Shown: in pieces, positions 1 to 9,200 of the stretch
Position numbering within the stretch: position 1 is the first letter of the stretch
How the letters are laid out: each line of letters starts with the position of its first letter
Virus record (IMG/VR): IMGVR_UViG_3300021364_000112
Coordinates: 1-30,890 of that record
Origin: a virus
DNA: 30,890 bases
Direction: 5' to 3' (one strand)
The notes under the pieces: generated by a model
Database searches by the model: none
The model's input: the letters and a program-made list of their open reading frames with translations, nothing else
Told to the model about the DNA's origin: nothing
Made by a program: the position numbers and the translations under genes

Positions 1-274
1 TCTCTGTATTAACGAAGTTGGTTCCTGAATTGTAAGACAGAGTGAAGTTAGTTGTGGTTCCATTGAATCCACTAGAGATATCATCCAGAATTCTAAACTC
101 TGTAATGCTATCACTTAATACTTCTACAATACTTTCTGTTCCACTCTGGTCTTTCTTGAGATAAATTTTCCCATCAAAAGTATTAATTGCTACCTCGCCT
201 AAATCGAGTTGAGCAGTTGTGGGTACTGCCCCTTGAGTAGCTGAACGCCTCAAGCGTACTACTGGTGCTGCCAT
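1..274 (-). CDS. Tail-fibre-like protein, N-terminal part (runs off left edge)
   Basis: The reading frame starts at an ATG at 274 and stays open to the window edge, giving 91 visible residues. It begins MAAPVVRLRRSATQGAVPTT and continues with AQLDLGEVAINTFDGKIYLK. This 'VPTTAQLDLGEVAINTFDGKIY' type of N-terminus is familiar from phage tail-fibre and appendage proteins, where it is thought to anchor the fibre to the tail. Further on, LDDISSGFNGTTTNFTLSYN looks like the start of a beta-rich shaft domain. A clear ribosome-binding sequence (AGGA in TAGGACACATCAATG) supports the start. It lies 18 bases after the 69-residue coiled-coil gene, with no promoter visible between them. The first four codons are identical to those of the fibre gene at 2302. 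The receptor-binding end lies outside the window, so the exact class of fibre cannot be settled. Confidence 0.8.
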   Translation of the reverse strand, partial: MAAPVVRLRRSATQGAVPTTAQLDLGEVAINTFDGKIYLKKDQSGTESIVEVLSDSITEFRILDDISSGFNGTTTNFTLSYNSGTNFVNTE

Positions 275-292
275 TGATGTGTCCTATGTAGG

Positions 293-502
293 TTAGTATG
301 TACCAGCATCCTTGACAGTATCTACTGCCTTTTTACGGGATGTTGATTTTTCCAATTCAGAAACTTTATCTGAAAGTTCCGTTAATTTTTTAGTCAAAAT
401 AAGATTTTTTGCTTCAAGCATAATATTATCATTAACTAAAGAAGAGACCTTGCTTTGATAAACTGAAAGCAAGGTCTGTCCGTCAAGTTGAATTTCTTCC
501 AT
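293..502 (-). CDS. Small leucine-zipper protein with C-terminal GTY tail
   Basis: This 69-residue protein has no recognised family. Residues 10-52 look like a continuous amphipathic helix with leucine or valine at roughly heptad spacing (LILTKKLTELSDKVSELEKS), so a parallel coiled coil is likely. A short basic linker (STSRKK) follows, and then the tail VKDAGTY-stop. The same GTY tail ends the 590-residue fibre just upstream and the 91-residue protein at 2338. It lies between two fibre genes and has a late-promoter-like GATAAATA about 21 bases before its ATG. T4 gp57A, a small coiled-coil chaperone for fibre trimerisation, is a loose precedent in size and fold, but I see no sequence match, so assembly factor or minor virion component is inference. 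No strong ribosome-binding sequence precedes the start. Confidence 0.75.
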   Translation of the reverse strand: MEEIQLDGQTLLSVYQSKVSSLVNDNIMLEAKNLILTKKLTELSDKVSELEKSTSRKKAVDTVKDAGTY

Positions 503-523
503 TCACATAATCATAACTAAATC

Positions 524-531
524 TATTTATC
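524..531 (-). promoter_or_regulatory. Late-promoter-like element GATAAATA
   Basis: The minus strand reads GATAAATAG, seven of eight matches to the T4-type late promoter TATAAATA. It overlaps the stop codon of the 590-residue fibre gene (TGA at 532-530) and lies 21 bases before the ATG of the 69-residue gene at 502. Its position between genes favours function, but AT-rich DNA produces such matches by chance. Confidence 0.45.
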
Positions 532-2302
532 AATATGTTCCGCCGTCGATAATTACGTTGATTACGTTCTTACTTGAATCAACAACCTCATTAGTATCAG
601 TGCTTGGGTCTCCAATATATAAAGCACCAACGGCAAAGTTAGCAAATGAGCTAACCGCAATCGATGGGTCTGCATTACCAGATCCTGCAGTTTCAGTGAT
701 CTCAGCAGCAGCAACTAAAGCAATATTATCTAACCAAACAAGAGCAGATTTCTTTGCGGATGAATCGGTATGATAATTAAATGCAATAGCACTATCCCAA
801 GTTGTATTTGCTGTTGGAGCAGCACCATTAACTAAACCTAATTCAATAACTCTATCTTCAACTAGAAGTTGATTTGTATTTACAGTTGTAGTAGTTCCAG
901 AAACGGTGAGATCACCATCAACAACCAGATTATTCTTAACGGTTGTAGTACCTGATGCAGCACCAATATCAATAGTAGTAGCAGCACCACCAAAATTAAT
1001 TGTTGTTGCGGTAGTATCTAATAGACTAAATGTTGTATCGTCTGTTGATAGAGTTGCTCCATTGACGGCAAGTGTTCCTGTGACAGTTACGTTATCAGGA
1101 AGACCAACTGTAAATGTTTGATCTACTAAAGCAACATCAACTTCAGATGCGGTGCCTTGAATTGTAAGTGTTTGGGATGTGGTTACTGTACTAGTAGTAG
1201 TACCATCACTCAAACCAGTTTCTACATCAACATTACCAATAGAGGTATCAACATAATCAATAACTGCCGCAGTTGTTGGTAGTGAAGTATCATTATCACT
1301 TGAAGCTAAACCTTCCGTTTCAGTTACGATTGCAGTACCTGCAAAATCAGCAACTTCTACGTTTGAGAGTGAGTTACCACTTGCGTTCGCATCAAATGTC
1401 TTGTTAGTGAAGGTATCTGTGGTTGCTTTACCAACCAGAGTATCAGTTGCTGCTGGGAGAGTTAGTGTTCCTGAAGCAGTTGCTGATGCTGCTAGTACAG
1501 TGGTTCCAGATGAAGAACCATTGTATGTAATACCACCAGCAGTGCTGATTGCACCGTCTAGAGTTTTATTACTTAAAGTTTGTGTATGTGCTTCAAATAC
1601 AAAAGTATCATTAGCAGTTAGAACTGGTAGGGTTACTGTTCTATCAGCACCAAGGTCTCCCGAAGCAAAGATGTACTGGTGATCCGCAGCACTATCGTTA
1701 ATCTGTGGAGTAGTTAATACTGGGGATGTTAGTGTTTTATTAGTAAGAGTTTGTACGCCATCATTAGTGGTAACAGTGTTATCAATATCAATCGTCAGTT
1801 CATTATTTGCAGCTGAATATGATGTAGCAATACCAGTACCACCAACAAAATCAACTGTGAGACCAGTTGTGATACTCTCTGTATCTCCAGTATCAGCTTG
1901 AATAGTCCATCCAGTGTATCCAGAAGTTTGTGCTACCCAGGAAGTATTTCCTGAACCATCTGTCTGTAAAACAAATCCACTAGTACCACCGCTATTTGGC
2001 AGAGTGAAGTTATAGGAAGCAGCAAGAGCAGGAACTTGAATAGTTACAGCATCTGTTCCTGAACCAGTTTCTTCTAGTAGAATAATACCAGCAGACGTAC
2101 CAGCAGTAGTCTCTCTTAAAATTGCGGTTGCTGCCGAAGTTGCTGATGCACTAGCAACAGCAGTACCTGCTCCGCTACCAGTCCCACCAGCATCTCCAAG
2201 ATATAAAATCTTTGCTGTGGTATCATATGCTGGTTCTGCAGCATAAAAAATACTTCCGGGAGTTGTAGTTCCCTTTTTAAATTGTAGAATTGGTGCTGCC
2301 AT
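530..2302 (-). CDS. Tail fibre / appendage protein with TLTNKT repeats
   Basis: This 590-residue protein is rich in Thr, Ser, Ala and Gly, nearly free of Cys and Met, and typical of a trimeric phage fibre shaft. Residues 1-37 (MAAPILQFKKGTTTPGS, then EPAYDTTAKILYLGD) resemble the N-terminal attachment region of phage fibre proteins. The motif TLTNKTLTSPVLTTPQI near residue 186, TLSNKTLDGA near 242 and TFTNKTFDAN near 300 form a degenerate repeat common in phage fibres. SLPTTAAVIDYVD follows near 345. Residues 466-490 carry VSGTTTTVNTNQLLVEDRVI, a segment I associate with marine T4-like fibre proteins. The C-terminus is VIIDGGTY-stop. The start is supported by AGGG eight bases before the ATG. 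A weak late-promoter-like ACTAAATA lies upstream at 2335. The likely role is host contact or a structural appendage on the tail; the receptor is unknown. Confidence 0.82.
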   Translation of the reverse strand: MAAPILQFKKGTTTPGSIFYAAEPAYDTTAKILYLGDAGGTGSGAGTAVASASATSAATAILRETTAGTSAGIILLEETGSGTDAVTIQVPALAASYNFTLPNSGGTSGFVLQTDGSGNTSWVAQTSGYTGWTIQADTGDTESITTGLTVDFVGGTGIATSYSAANNELTIDIDNTVTTNDGVQTLTNKTLTSPVLTTPQINDSAADHQYIFASGDLGADRTVTLPVLTANDTFVFEAHTQTLSNKTLDGAISTAGGITYNGSSSGTTVLAASATASGTLTLPAATDTLVGKATTDTFTNKTFDANASGNSLSNVEVADFAGTAIVTETEGLASSDNDTSLPTTAAVIDYVDTSIGNVDVETGLSDGTTTSTVTTSQTLTIQGTASEVDVALVDQTFTVGLPDNVTVTGTLAVNGATLSTDDTTFSLLDTTATTINFGGAATTIDIGAASGTTTVKNNLVVDGDLTVSGTTTTVNTNQLLVEDRVIELGLVNGAAPTANTTWDSAIAFNYHTDSSAKKSALVWLDNIALVAAAEITETAGSGNADPSIAVSSFANFAVGALYIGDPSTDTNEVVDSSKNVINVIIDGGTY

Positions 2303-2334
2303 CTATTTGACCCTATAGACAATACTTCTAGTAC

Positions 2335-2342
2335 TATTTAGT
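2335..2342 (-). promoter_or_regulatory. Weak late-promoter-like element ACTAAATA
   Basis: The minus strand reads ACTAAATAG, six of eight matches to TATAAATA, with 32 bases between it and the ATG of the 590-residue fibre. It overlaps the stop codon (TAA at 2340-2338) of the preceding 91-residue gene. Spacing resembles that of the two perfect elements at 26707 and 28735, but the match is poor and function is inferred only. Confidence 0.3.
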
Positions 2343-2613
2343 AAGTTCCATAATCTATAACATCATCATCCACGCCATCAGCACGATCTACCACTTCAAA
2401 TGCTGGTACATATTCGTGCTTTTGTGTAGTAGCATTCCAAATTAGAACATAATTATCTGCTCTATTTGTTGCATCTACATCATCTAGATTTGCTAGATTT
2501 GCTTCTAGAGTGGTTGGTGCCTCATCTACATCAACAATCTTTCTTCTCTCAGTTCTAGGAAAGGTCACATTATACTTACTAGTACTACTGAGTGTGACTT
2601 GATACTTACTCAT
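2338..2613 (-). CDS. Small virion-associated protein with GTY tail
   Basis: This 91-residue protein has a Thr/Ser-rich N-terminus (MSKYQVTLSSTSKYNVTFPR), then LANLDDVDATNRADNYVLIW and NATTQKHEYVPAFEVVDRAD. The pattern 'LDDVDAT..ADNYVLIWN..TQKHEYV' resembles short repeats in phage fibre and appendage proteins ('DG.VLVWD....KW'). The C-terminus, DDDVIDYGTY-stop, shares its last three residues with two neighbouring proteins. Its ATG overlaps the stop of the 123-residue gene as ATGA, and AGGAG lies five bases upstream, so the two are probably translated together. I do not recognise a named family. A small structural or adaptor protein of the tail appendage is the best guess from context. Confidence 0.75.
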   Translation of the reverse strand: MSKYQVTLSSTSKYNVTFPRTERRKIVDVDEAPTTLEANLANLDDVDATNRADNYVLIWNATTQKHEYVPAFEVVDRADGVDDDVIDYGTY

Positions 2614-2981
2614 AGAACTCCTGGATTAACAGTTAGAACTCCTTCAAATACTTTATCTTTTGACCCACCACCTGATGTGATGAACACATTATAGACATAA
2701 CGACCAGCCTTCAAACTTGCTGTTGATGGTTGGTTTGTTCCTACAACTGTGATGTTTCTAGATAAAGACAAAGCAATCAGTCCCTGAGTTGGATTTGCAC
2801 CAGACCCAGAGACATCAAAACTATACTTTGGTTTGCTTGAGGTAAAACTTCTAGCGAAGTATGCCTCAATGGTATGGGAAGACAAATCAATGTAATCCCC
2901 GTTCTCATCACGGAGATTAAACTCTACACTAAAATCTGCTCCCTGTTCTACGGTCAGATTAATTGGTACTGCAGTTGCCAT
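2610..2981 (-). CDS. Small beta-rich structural protein, Ig-like or baseplate-adaptor-like
   Basis: This 123-residue protein begins MATAVPINLTVEQGADFSVE, then FNLRDENGDYIDLSSHTIEA and YFARSFTSSK. The pattern 'I.QGADF...F..RD.NG..IDLS..TI.A..R' followed by 'LKAGRYVYNVFITSGGGSKD' and 'VFEGVLTVNPGV' recalls small beta-sandwich proteins near phage baseplate or fibre genes. A beta-sandwich fold is inferred from the alternating strands and turns, and I do not assign a family. The gene follows a hairpin (2991-3017) with a late-promoter-like sequence in its loop; the 3' arm of that hairpin, GGAAGGG, lies about ten bases before the ATG and may be the ribosome-binding site. It overlaps the next gene by four bases. 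The likely role is an adaptor or decoration protein in the tail appendage. Confidence 0.78.
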   Translation of the reverse strand: MATAVPINLTVEQGADFSVEFNLRDENGDYIDLSSHTIEAYFARSFTSSKPKYSFDVSGSGANPTQGLIALSLSRNITVVGTNQPSTASLKAGRYVYNVFITSGGGSKDKVFEGVLTVNPGVL

Positions 2982-2990
2982 AGAAAATAT

Positions 2991-3017
2991 ACCCTTCCCA
3001 AACTATTTAGGAAGGGT
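2991..3017 (-). terminator. Hairpin between genes: terminator and/or start-site sequestering stem
   Basis: The minus strand has ACCCTTCC, an 11-base loop (TAAATAGTTTG) and GGAAGGGT, a perfect 8-bp stem with five G-C pairs, followed by ATATTTTCT and the ATG at 2981. It begins six bases after the stop codon of the coiled-coil gene. The U-rich run is short and broken, so termination may be partial. The 3' arm could also serve as the ribosome-binding site of the 123-residue gene, in which case the stem would hide it. Confidence 0.65.
3004..3011 (-). promoter_or_regulatory. Late-promoter-like CCTAAATA in hairpin loop
   Basis: The minus strand reads CCTAAATAG, sharing the TAAATA core of the T4-type late promoter. 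It sits across the loop and top of the stem at 2991-3017, 22 bases before the ATG at 2981. A transcript starting a few bases downstream would lack the 5' arm of the stem. The match is six of eight, so this is a candidate only. Confidence 0.35.
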
Positions 3018-3022
3018 GGATA

Positions 3023-3202
3023 TTACTCTGCTGGAGGTTCAGGAAGTTCTCCTTTATCCAATAGGTCTAGAGTTTCCAACCCCCCAATAAGTTTTGTCCT
3101 AAATTCTCTAGCACGTTCTAGATCACTTTCTATTCCTTCTAGAGTATCGTTAATTTTTTTCAGTTGCGCTTCAAAATTCTCACGCAGTTTAGATGTTTCC
3201 AT
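3023..3202 (-). CDS. Small coiled-coil protein of the tail gene cluster
   Basis: This 59-residue protein starts METSKLRENFEAQLKKINDT. It is rich in Glu, Leu, Arg and Lys, with heptad-like hydrophobic spacing over about residues 5-45, so it is probably one long helix forming a coiled coil. The acidic Pro-rich end is ELPEPPAE. The ATG at 3202 is chosen because it is the first ATG and lies seven bases after the stop of the 2208-residue gene. A longer frame starting at 3238 would need a TTG and would overlap the upstream gene by 29 bases. It is followed by the hairpin at 2991-3017. Small coiled-coil proteins beside phage fibre genes can act as assembly chaperones (T4 gp57A is the known case), but no homology to it is visible and the role is inferred. 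Confidence 0.75.
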   Translation of the reverse strand: METSKLRENFEAQLKKINDTLEGIESDLERAREFRTKLIGGLETLDLLDKGELPEPPAE

Positions 3203-3209
3203 AGTTTGA

Positions 3210-6200
3210 TCAAGCAATTTTAAATAACCATTCAGCAAATGTTTTGCCTAGAATTCTACCGAACTCACTGGTATATTTAGGGAAGACTGAAACACTATCT
3301 GGTCTGGCAAACCCTACATATCCATTTACAACACCAACATTAGGTTTATCTAATGTAATTTGTGTTCCAGCAACAGATACTATTACTGCACCTGGAGCAA
3401 TACCTTCACCATATACACCAATACCAGATGGATCGCCAATAGGACTACCCTCATCATCGTATATTGCATCAGTTAAATTTGAACTAATATCAGTAGAAGT
3501 TGTAATAGTAGTTGAGTTAAATGATCCAGTCGCTAAAGAACTAAATCCTAACTGGAAGAATATTGCACCTCCAGTTTCTTTAGCAAGACTAACATGATCC
3601 CATCCAAAAGTATCTCCAGTTAATTGAATTTCTCCGGAAAAAGCTGTATCCTCATTTAAAATTTCTGTTGGGTTGCCAGGATCAAACTGTGCAAAAACTG
3701 GAGATACTGATCCACCAGATCCTGCATTTGTATCTGGGAATATCTTGATAGTCTGATCTGTAAAATCAATAAGTAAATCATTATCAACTGATATTACAAA
3801 TCCACCAAATGTCGAAACAGTTACATCAGTAATTAAAGTTCCTGCAGGGAATATATTTCCAGATCCCCCAATCGTTTCAATTTCTGCACCAACTTTAGGA
3901 GATTCTCCAACAGGAGTTACACCAGTTACACGAATTGATCTTCCGCCAGCTAAGTTATCACTGAAAGTATAATTTGTGGAACTTAATGTATTTGTTAGTG
4001 GAATATCTAAAGTTGCATAATAGTAAAATGGTGTTTCTGATGGGTCATCGACACCACTATTATACAAACTTTCTACTCTGATCGTATTGGACGCAATACC
4101 AGTACCATTTACATATTGTCCTGGTGCCAAGTCATTTAAATTAGTTACATCAAGAGCAATAGCATAACTACCAGCAACTCCGGTTGTAAATGTGAAATCT
4201 GCACCACCTCCACCTTGTCCAGATGATAATACATAGATATTTCCGCCAGCATCAACTAGTCCTATTTCCCCAGTAGATGCAATAAAATTATCAACATATG
4301 CTGGTCCATTAGCACCAGTATCAATACCAGTACCAGTGACGTTCATGCCCCTAACAATACCTTCATTTGCTCTAGTTCTTCCACCACCTCCACGGATTGT
4401 TAATACACTACCATTTGCAGTAGAATTGCATCGTTTGACTACTGTTGCTGGAGCTGCTCCCCCAGTAGAAATATTAATAGATTGCTCATCATTGATTAAA
4501 TCTGGACCAGCTGATAGTGGTGGTATCTGGAAAGTAAATATGGTTTGGGATATAGGTTCCTCTACTAGTGTCTTCACACCATTGTAATCTTCTGAAGTTA
4601 CGCCGCTAATACTAATCGTATCTCCATTTGACAAATTATGAGGACTCGCTCCACTAACTTCTATAATTGCATTTTCTGTAGTCTTATCATAAGTTGCACT
4701 TACAATATCTAGAGACCAGGATATTGGAGTTCCACTTCTATTTGGTGATAACTGAAGTGTCAAATAATTTGGATTATTATTTACATCTTTATCAACTGTT
4801 ACTAGATAATAAGTTGTTGATGAATTTACTCCGGGGAATCCTTTCAGATTTACCAACTTAACAAGGTCCTGTGACACTCCACCATCGGGACCAAAATATG
4901 TATCTGTAATTGGATTGGATCCAACATCAATTTGTTTATCCACCGTACCAGTTGCGCCCAACGCATCTAGTGGAGCATTGTTGTTGGGAAGTGTTCTACC
5001 ATCTCTGTAAATTGCATATCTAAATTTTGTCGTACTGATTACATTAGTAACTATATCCGGAGCAGCGTTACCAGATGTTGGGGTTTCATAATCACCAGCA
5101 GATCCAGCCCCAGTACCTGGAACTCCACCAGTAATGTTCAGTACAAATCTATTTCCAGCAAACATTCCATGAGGTGTTGATGTAGTAACCTCATATTCTA
5201 CTGTTTCTGGAATAACAACTATACTATTAATGCCATCTAAATTAGTTTGCTTGTCTGTAATTACAATTTCATTTGATGATGTGATATAAAAATAATGCTT
5301 ATCACCATCCTGAACTTGGAGGTTGTCATTTGATATTTGTCTAAAATTAATATCTCTCACCAGGAAATCTTTTGTTTTGTCTGGAGGAATTCCATCCTGC
5401 TCTGTATCTGTTGTATTAACAAATACAATTCTGTAAAAATCTTTTGTATATACTCCACCCAAAACTTTAATATAGGGGTTAGTTACCTCTCCAGTTCCCG
5501 CAATAACAGTTCCTATATTTCCGGATAAAGTTTTTGCGAATGCAAATTGAGTAGTTGGATCTGTTAAAACCGCATTGGTTGTTAAATCAACAGTTGCTTT
5601 TCCTGTGTTATAATCAAAAGGTCTGGTCCCTACAATTCCACTAACTCTAATCTCATCGCCATTTGATAGTCCATGTGGTTCTGATGTGGTTACAACAATT
5701 CGATTTACATCACCCACAGCATTAGAAACAAATCTGAGATATGGATATACTGGATCATTACTTGGTGTATTTAAATTTAGATATAATTTATTTGAATAAA
5801 CTGCAAACGTATCATTAATAACATCTGGAGATACGTTAATTACCTGACCACCGGTAGAATAAATTCCCGGATCTGCAAGTTGATCGTATTTTAATGTTGT
5901 ATTGCCAACTACCTGTGCAACTTTCCTTCCATTAAAACTTCCTTCTGGATTTCCAGTAGCAGTAATATCTTTAACGACAATATCGACGGTAGTTCTTCCT
6001 AATGGAGGAACAAATCCGTGAGGAGTTGTTGTCACTAAAGTTACATTTGAGTTATTAATAATTTCTCTAACTTCAATAATTAAATCATTTGTTGTTCCCA
6101 ATACTTCATAAGTCGCCTGCGTAGTAGCAGCAATTCCGGATATGATACCCGTATCTCCAATTTCATATCCATTTCCTGGGTTATTAACTTTTAAAGTTAA

Positions 6201-9200
6201 TATATCTAATTCCCCACTAGTTGTTGTAGAAAAATCAAAAGTTAAATTTCCATCACCGGTTCCTGTCGAAACTGTTGTGCTTACACCCACATAATCTTGA
6301 TCAGTCGGATATCCTGATCCATTTTCAGTTCCTCCTGCTCCGGTTAATGCGAAGCGCACAAATCTCGAACCACCAAGATCATATCCGGGAATTGTTATGA
6401 TTTCTGATACTTGGAAATCTCCACCCGGATCAAATAATTCAACATTATAAAGACCAGTTACTGTTTGGGTAACTATAAATGCAGCTCCTGTACCTTCAAA
6501 ACTACCAGCAATATTAGATACTGTAAATGACTGAGTTCCTATCACAGAAACTCCAGTAAATACAAATCCTAGCTCAGCAATTTCAGTTTCTCTATTCCAA
6601 ACGGCACTCAAAACATTTACTGGTGGATTAGTAATTTCTGATGGAGTTAAAATATCTCCCTTACTGTATCCATATCCAGTAAAAGTAACACTGACATCTG
6701 TTGCTCCTTTTCCTGGTTGCTCAGTTTCCAATGCAGTAAATTGTGCATCCGTAATTGAAATATCCTTGAAGTTATTAGTTTGTTTTACAAATACATTAAT
6801 TTGTTTGTCATTTCTTGGGAAACAAAATGCTACAGTTGCGTTATTGATATTACTTACAATTTCCTTACTTAAAGTAACATCATAATTAGGATTATTATCA
6901 ACAATAGTATTAGAAGTTACTTGAGTTTTTGATGCAAGTGTATCGGGATTTGACCAAGTATCATTTTCATTTGCCTCAAAAAAATTATCATTTGCTGATA
7001 AATTATCTGGGTCTATAATTTCAATAGTCCAATTATCAGTTCCCCAATCATCAATATTTTTTAATAGAACATTTGCTGCTACTCCCAAAGATCCTCCTGT
7101 TGGAGGTTGTATAGTGACTATATCACCTGGAGTGTATCCGGTTCCCCTATAAGATGGAGTTGCTGGAATCGTATATGGTGTTTTACTTAAAGACGCACTC
7201 ACTACAACCCCGCTATCAACTTCTATATCAAGTTTTAGTCCTGATCCTGTACCGCCACTTACATCTACAGCATCAGCAAAGAATGTTGTTTCAGCAGAAG
7301 CATTTTGATATCCAGTTCCTCCGGATTGAAGTTCAGTAAAATCTCTACCAAGATCTCTCCCTTCATCCTCAAAAAATTTAACATTTGTGATAGTAGCACC
7401 AAATCCAGCGGATGTTGTTACATCTGCTGTGTATTCTATAGGATAGAATATGATTGGAATTTCTTCTCCTGGAGTTACCTCAGCCTCTGTAGTTGTTCCT
7501 GGATCCAGTAGATCATTTGGAGTTCCTTTTGAAATATCTCTTATAGTTATAAATGCTTCCCCTGGAGCAATATTTGTTGTCTTAACTCTAAATTTTATAT
7601 CTCTTAAACCATCTACTGGATATGCAAAATATGGTATGCCAAAAGCATCAGTAATTGGAAGATCCACAAAGAAATCTCCAACTGGATACGAGGAGAAGTA
7701 CTGTAATGTTCCTGTAGTTTCTGATATTCTTAAAGTAACTAAAATTTCTTTTCTATCAAGTCCTGTACCAACCCCAGGTGGTTCAGATAATTCAAACTCC
7801 GTTGGAGTTGCAGAAATAGTTCTAGTATCATTTACACTAGTTGGATTAACATAATTAAACGTAGATTTTCTATAGAAACCTGTCGGAACATTTAATAATG
7901 AAGTCACATTGAGAACATATCCCAACTCATCAAAGTTTGTAATTGGAATTATTGTTCCAACATTATTTGGATATAAAAAATAGAAATTTTTGCTATCAAC
8001 AACTACAATGTCTCGTAATCCTTCTAGTTCTGCTGCACCAACCGCAACAATATTTTTTAATCTAATTCTTAACTCATCTAAAGGGTTGCCAAGTTGATGA
8101 TCATAGTAAGTAGTTATTCTCACAGATCCTACGGGATCTCCAACTGCGTTATATTGAACTTGTGAAATTGGAACTCCAATTCTGGCAGTCACCACTTCGC
8201 CTTTTAATGGTGTGAATCCTCTGGGATCTCCTTTGATTCCATCTGTACTGTCTTTTCTAAAAGTCTGAATTTCATTCTGACAAATTTCATTATTCTCTCT
8301 TGCGAAGGATCCACCAATTACTCCAATCCAGTATCCACCCGCATTATTGACTGTCTCTATAGTATCCAAAACTGAATTACTTGGAGTTGAAGATCCTCTA
8401 CTTCCTCTACTGGAAGATCCAGTTACACCTTGAGAATCCGTTGCTGAAATATAAAGTAAAGCTGCTCTACCTGTGCTGGTATAATCACCACCAATTCCAA
8501 CACCCCTCTGAATTCCTAAAGTTTTGATTAAATTATTAAATGTGTCTTCTTGTGAAAATACATCATCAGAACCAATAAGTTGTAGAGTAGTTCCTGTATC
8601 AACACTTCCGCCAATGTATAGAGTTTGAACTCCATCCGGTTCTAAGTTTTGATCCCACCCATCTAATGTTCCGGTTGGATTGTATGATGCCCAAAAATAC
8701 TTTAATCTGGCATCACCATAGACGTAATAATTTGTAGGTAGTTTTACAACTTGTGATTCTATGACCGCACCAGCATTTAAAAAACATTGGGGAGATCCAG
8801 CAGCAGCTGTAGTACCGATAGGCAATACAATATCATTCTGTGGATTCCTTAATTCGGTAATTACAGTTACTCCAGATTGATCACTCGTAAAAGTATTAGA
8901 TGCAATAATCTGATTTGCTACTCTATTATACACAGATATTATGGTCCCTGTAGGAATCCCTGGTCCAGTTATCGTTTGTCCAACAGCAAATGTTCCGGAA
9001 GTTGTTGTCAAATTTAAATCAATAACATTAGACCCATTATTATATGAAGCTCCTTGGATCGATCCTCTTAAAGTTTCTGTTAATAATAACTCATTTGTTA
9101 TCTTATAAAATTTTCCTGGTATTTGGAATGTATCTCCAGCAAGAGGATCTGTTGTTGTTATATATGTTATGGAAGTACTAGTAACGTTAGTTAAAACATA

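Noticed and set aside
3203-3238. A longer start at 3238 for the coiled-coil gene, giving 71 residues
   Set aside because: The codon at 3238 is TTG without a clear ribosome-binding site, and it would overlap the upstream gene by 29 bases. The first ATG, at 3202, lies seven bases after the upstream stop.
3272-3281. CCTAAATA-like sequence on the minus strand inside the 3' end of the 2208-residue gene
   Set aside because: It lies in coding sequence (PKYT codons), is only a partial promoter match, and such matches are common in AT-rich DNA.
7450-7854. Open frame of 134 codons on the plus strand, and other plus-strand frames across the window
   Set aside because: They lie entirely opposite long minus-strand genes, have low-complexity Val/Ser/Pro-rich products, and show no ribosome-binding sites or recognisable motifs.
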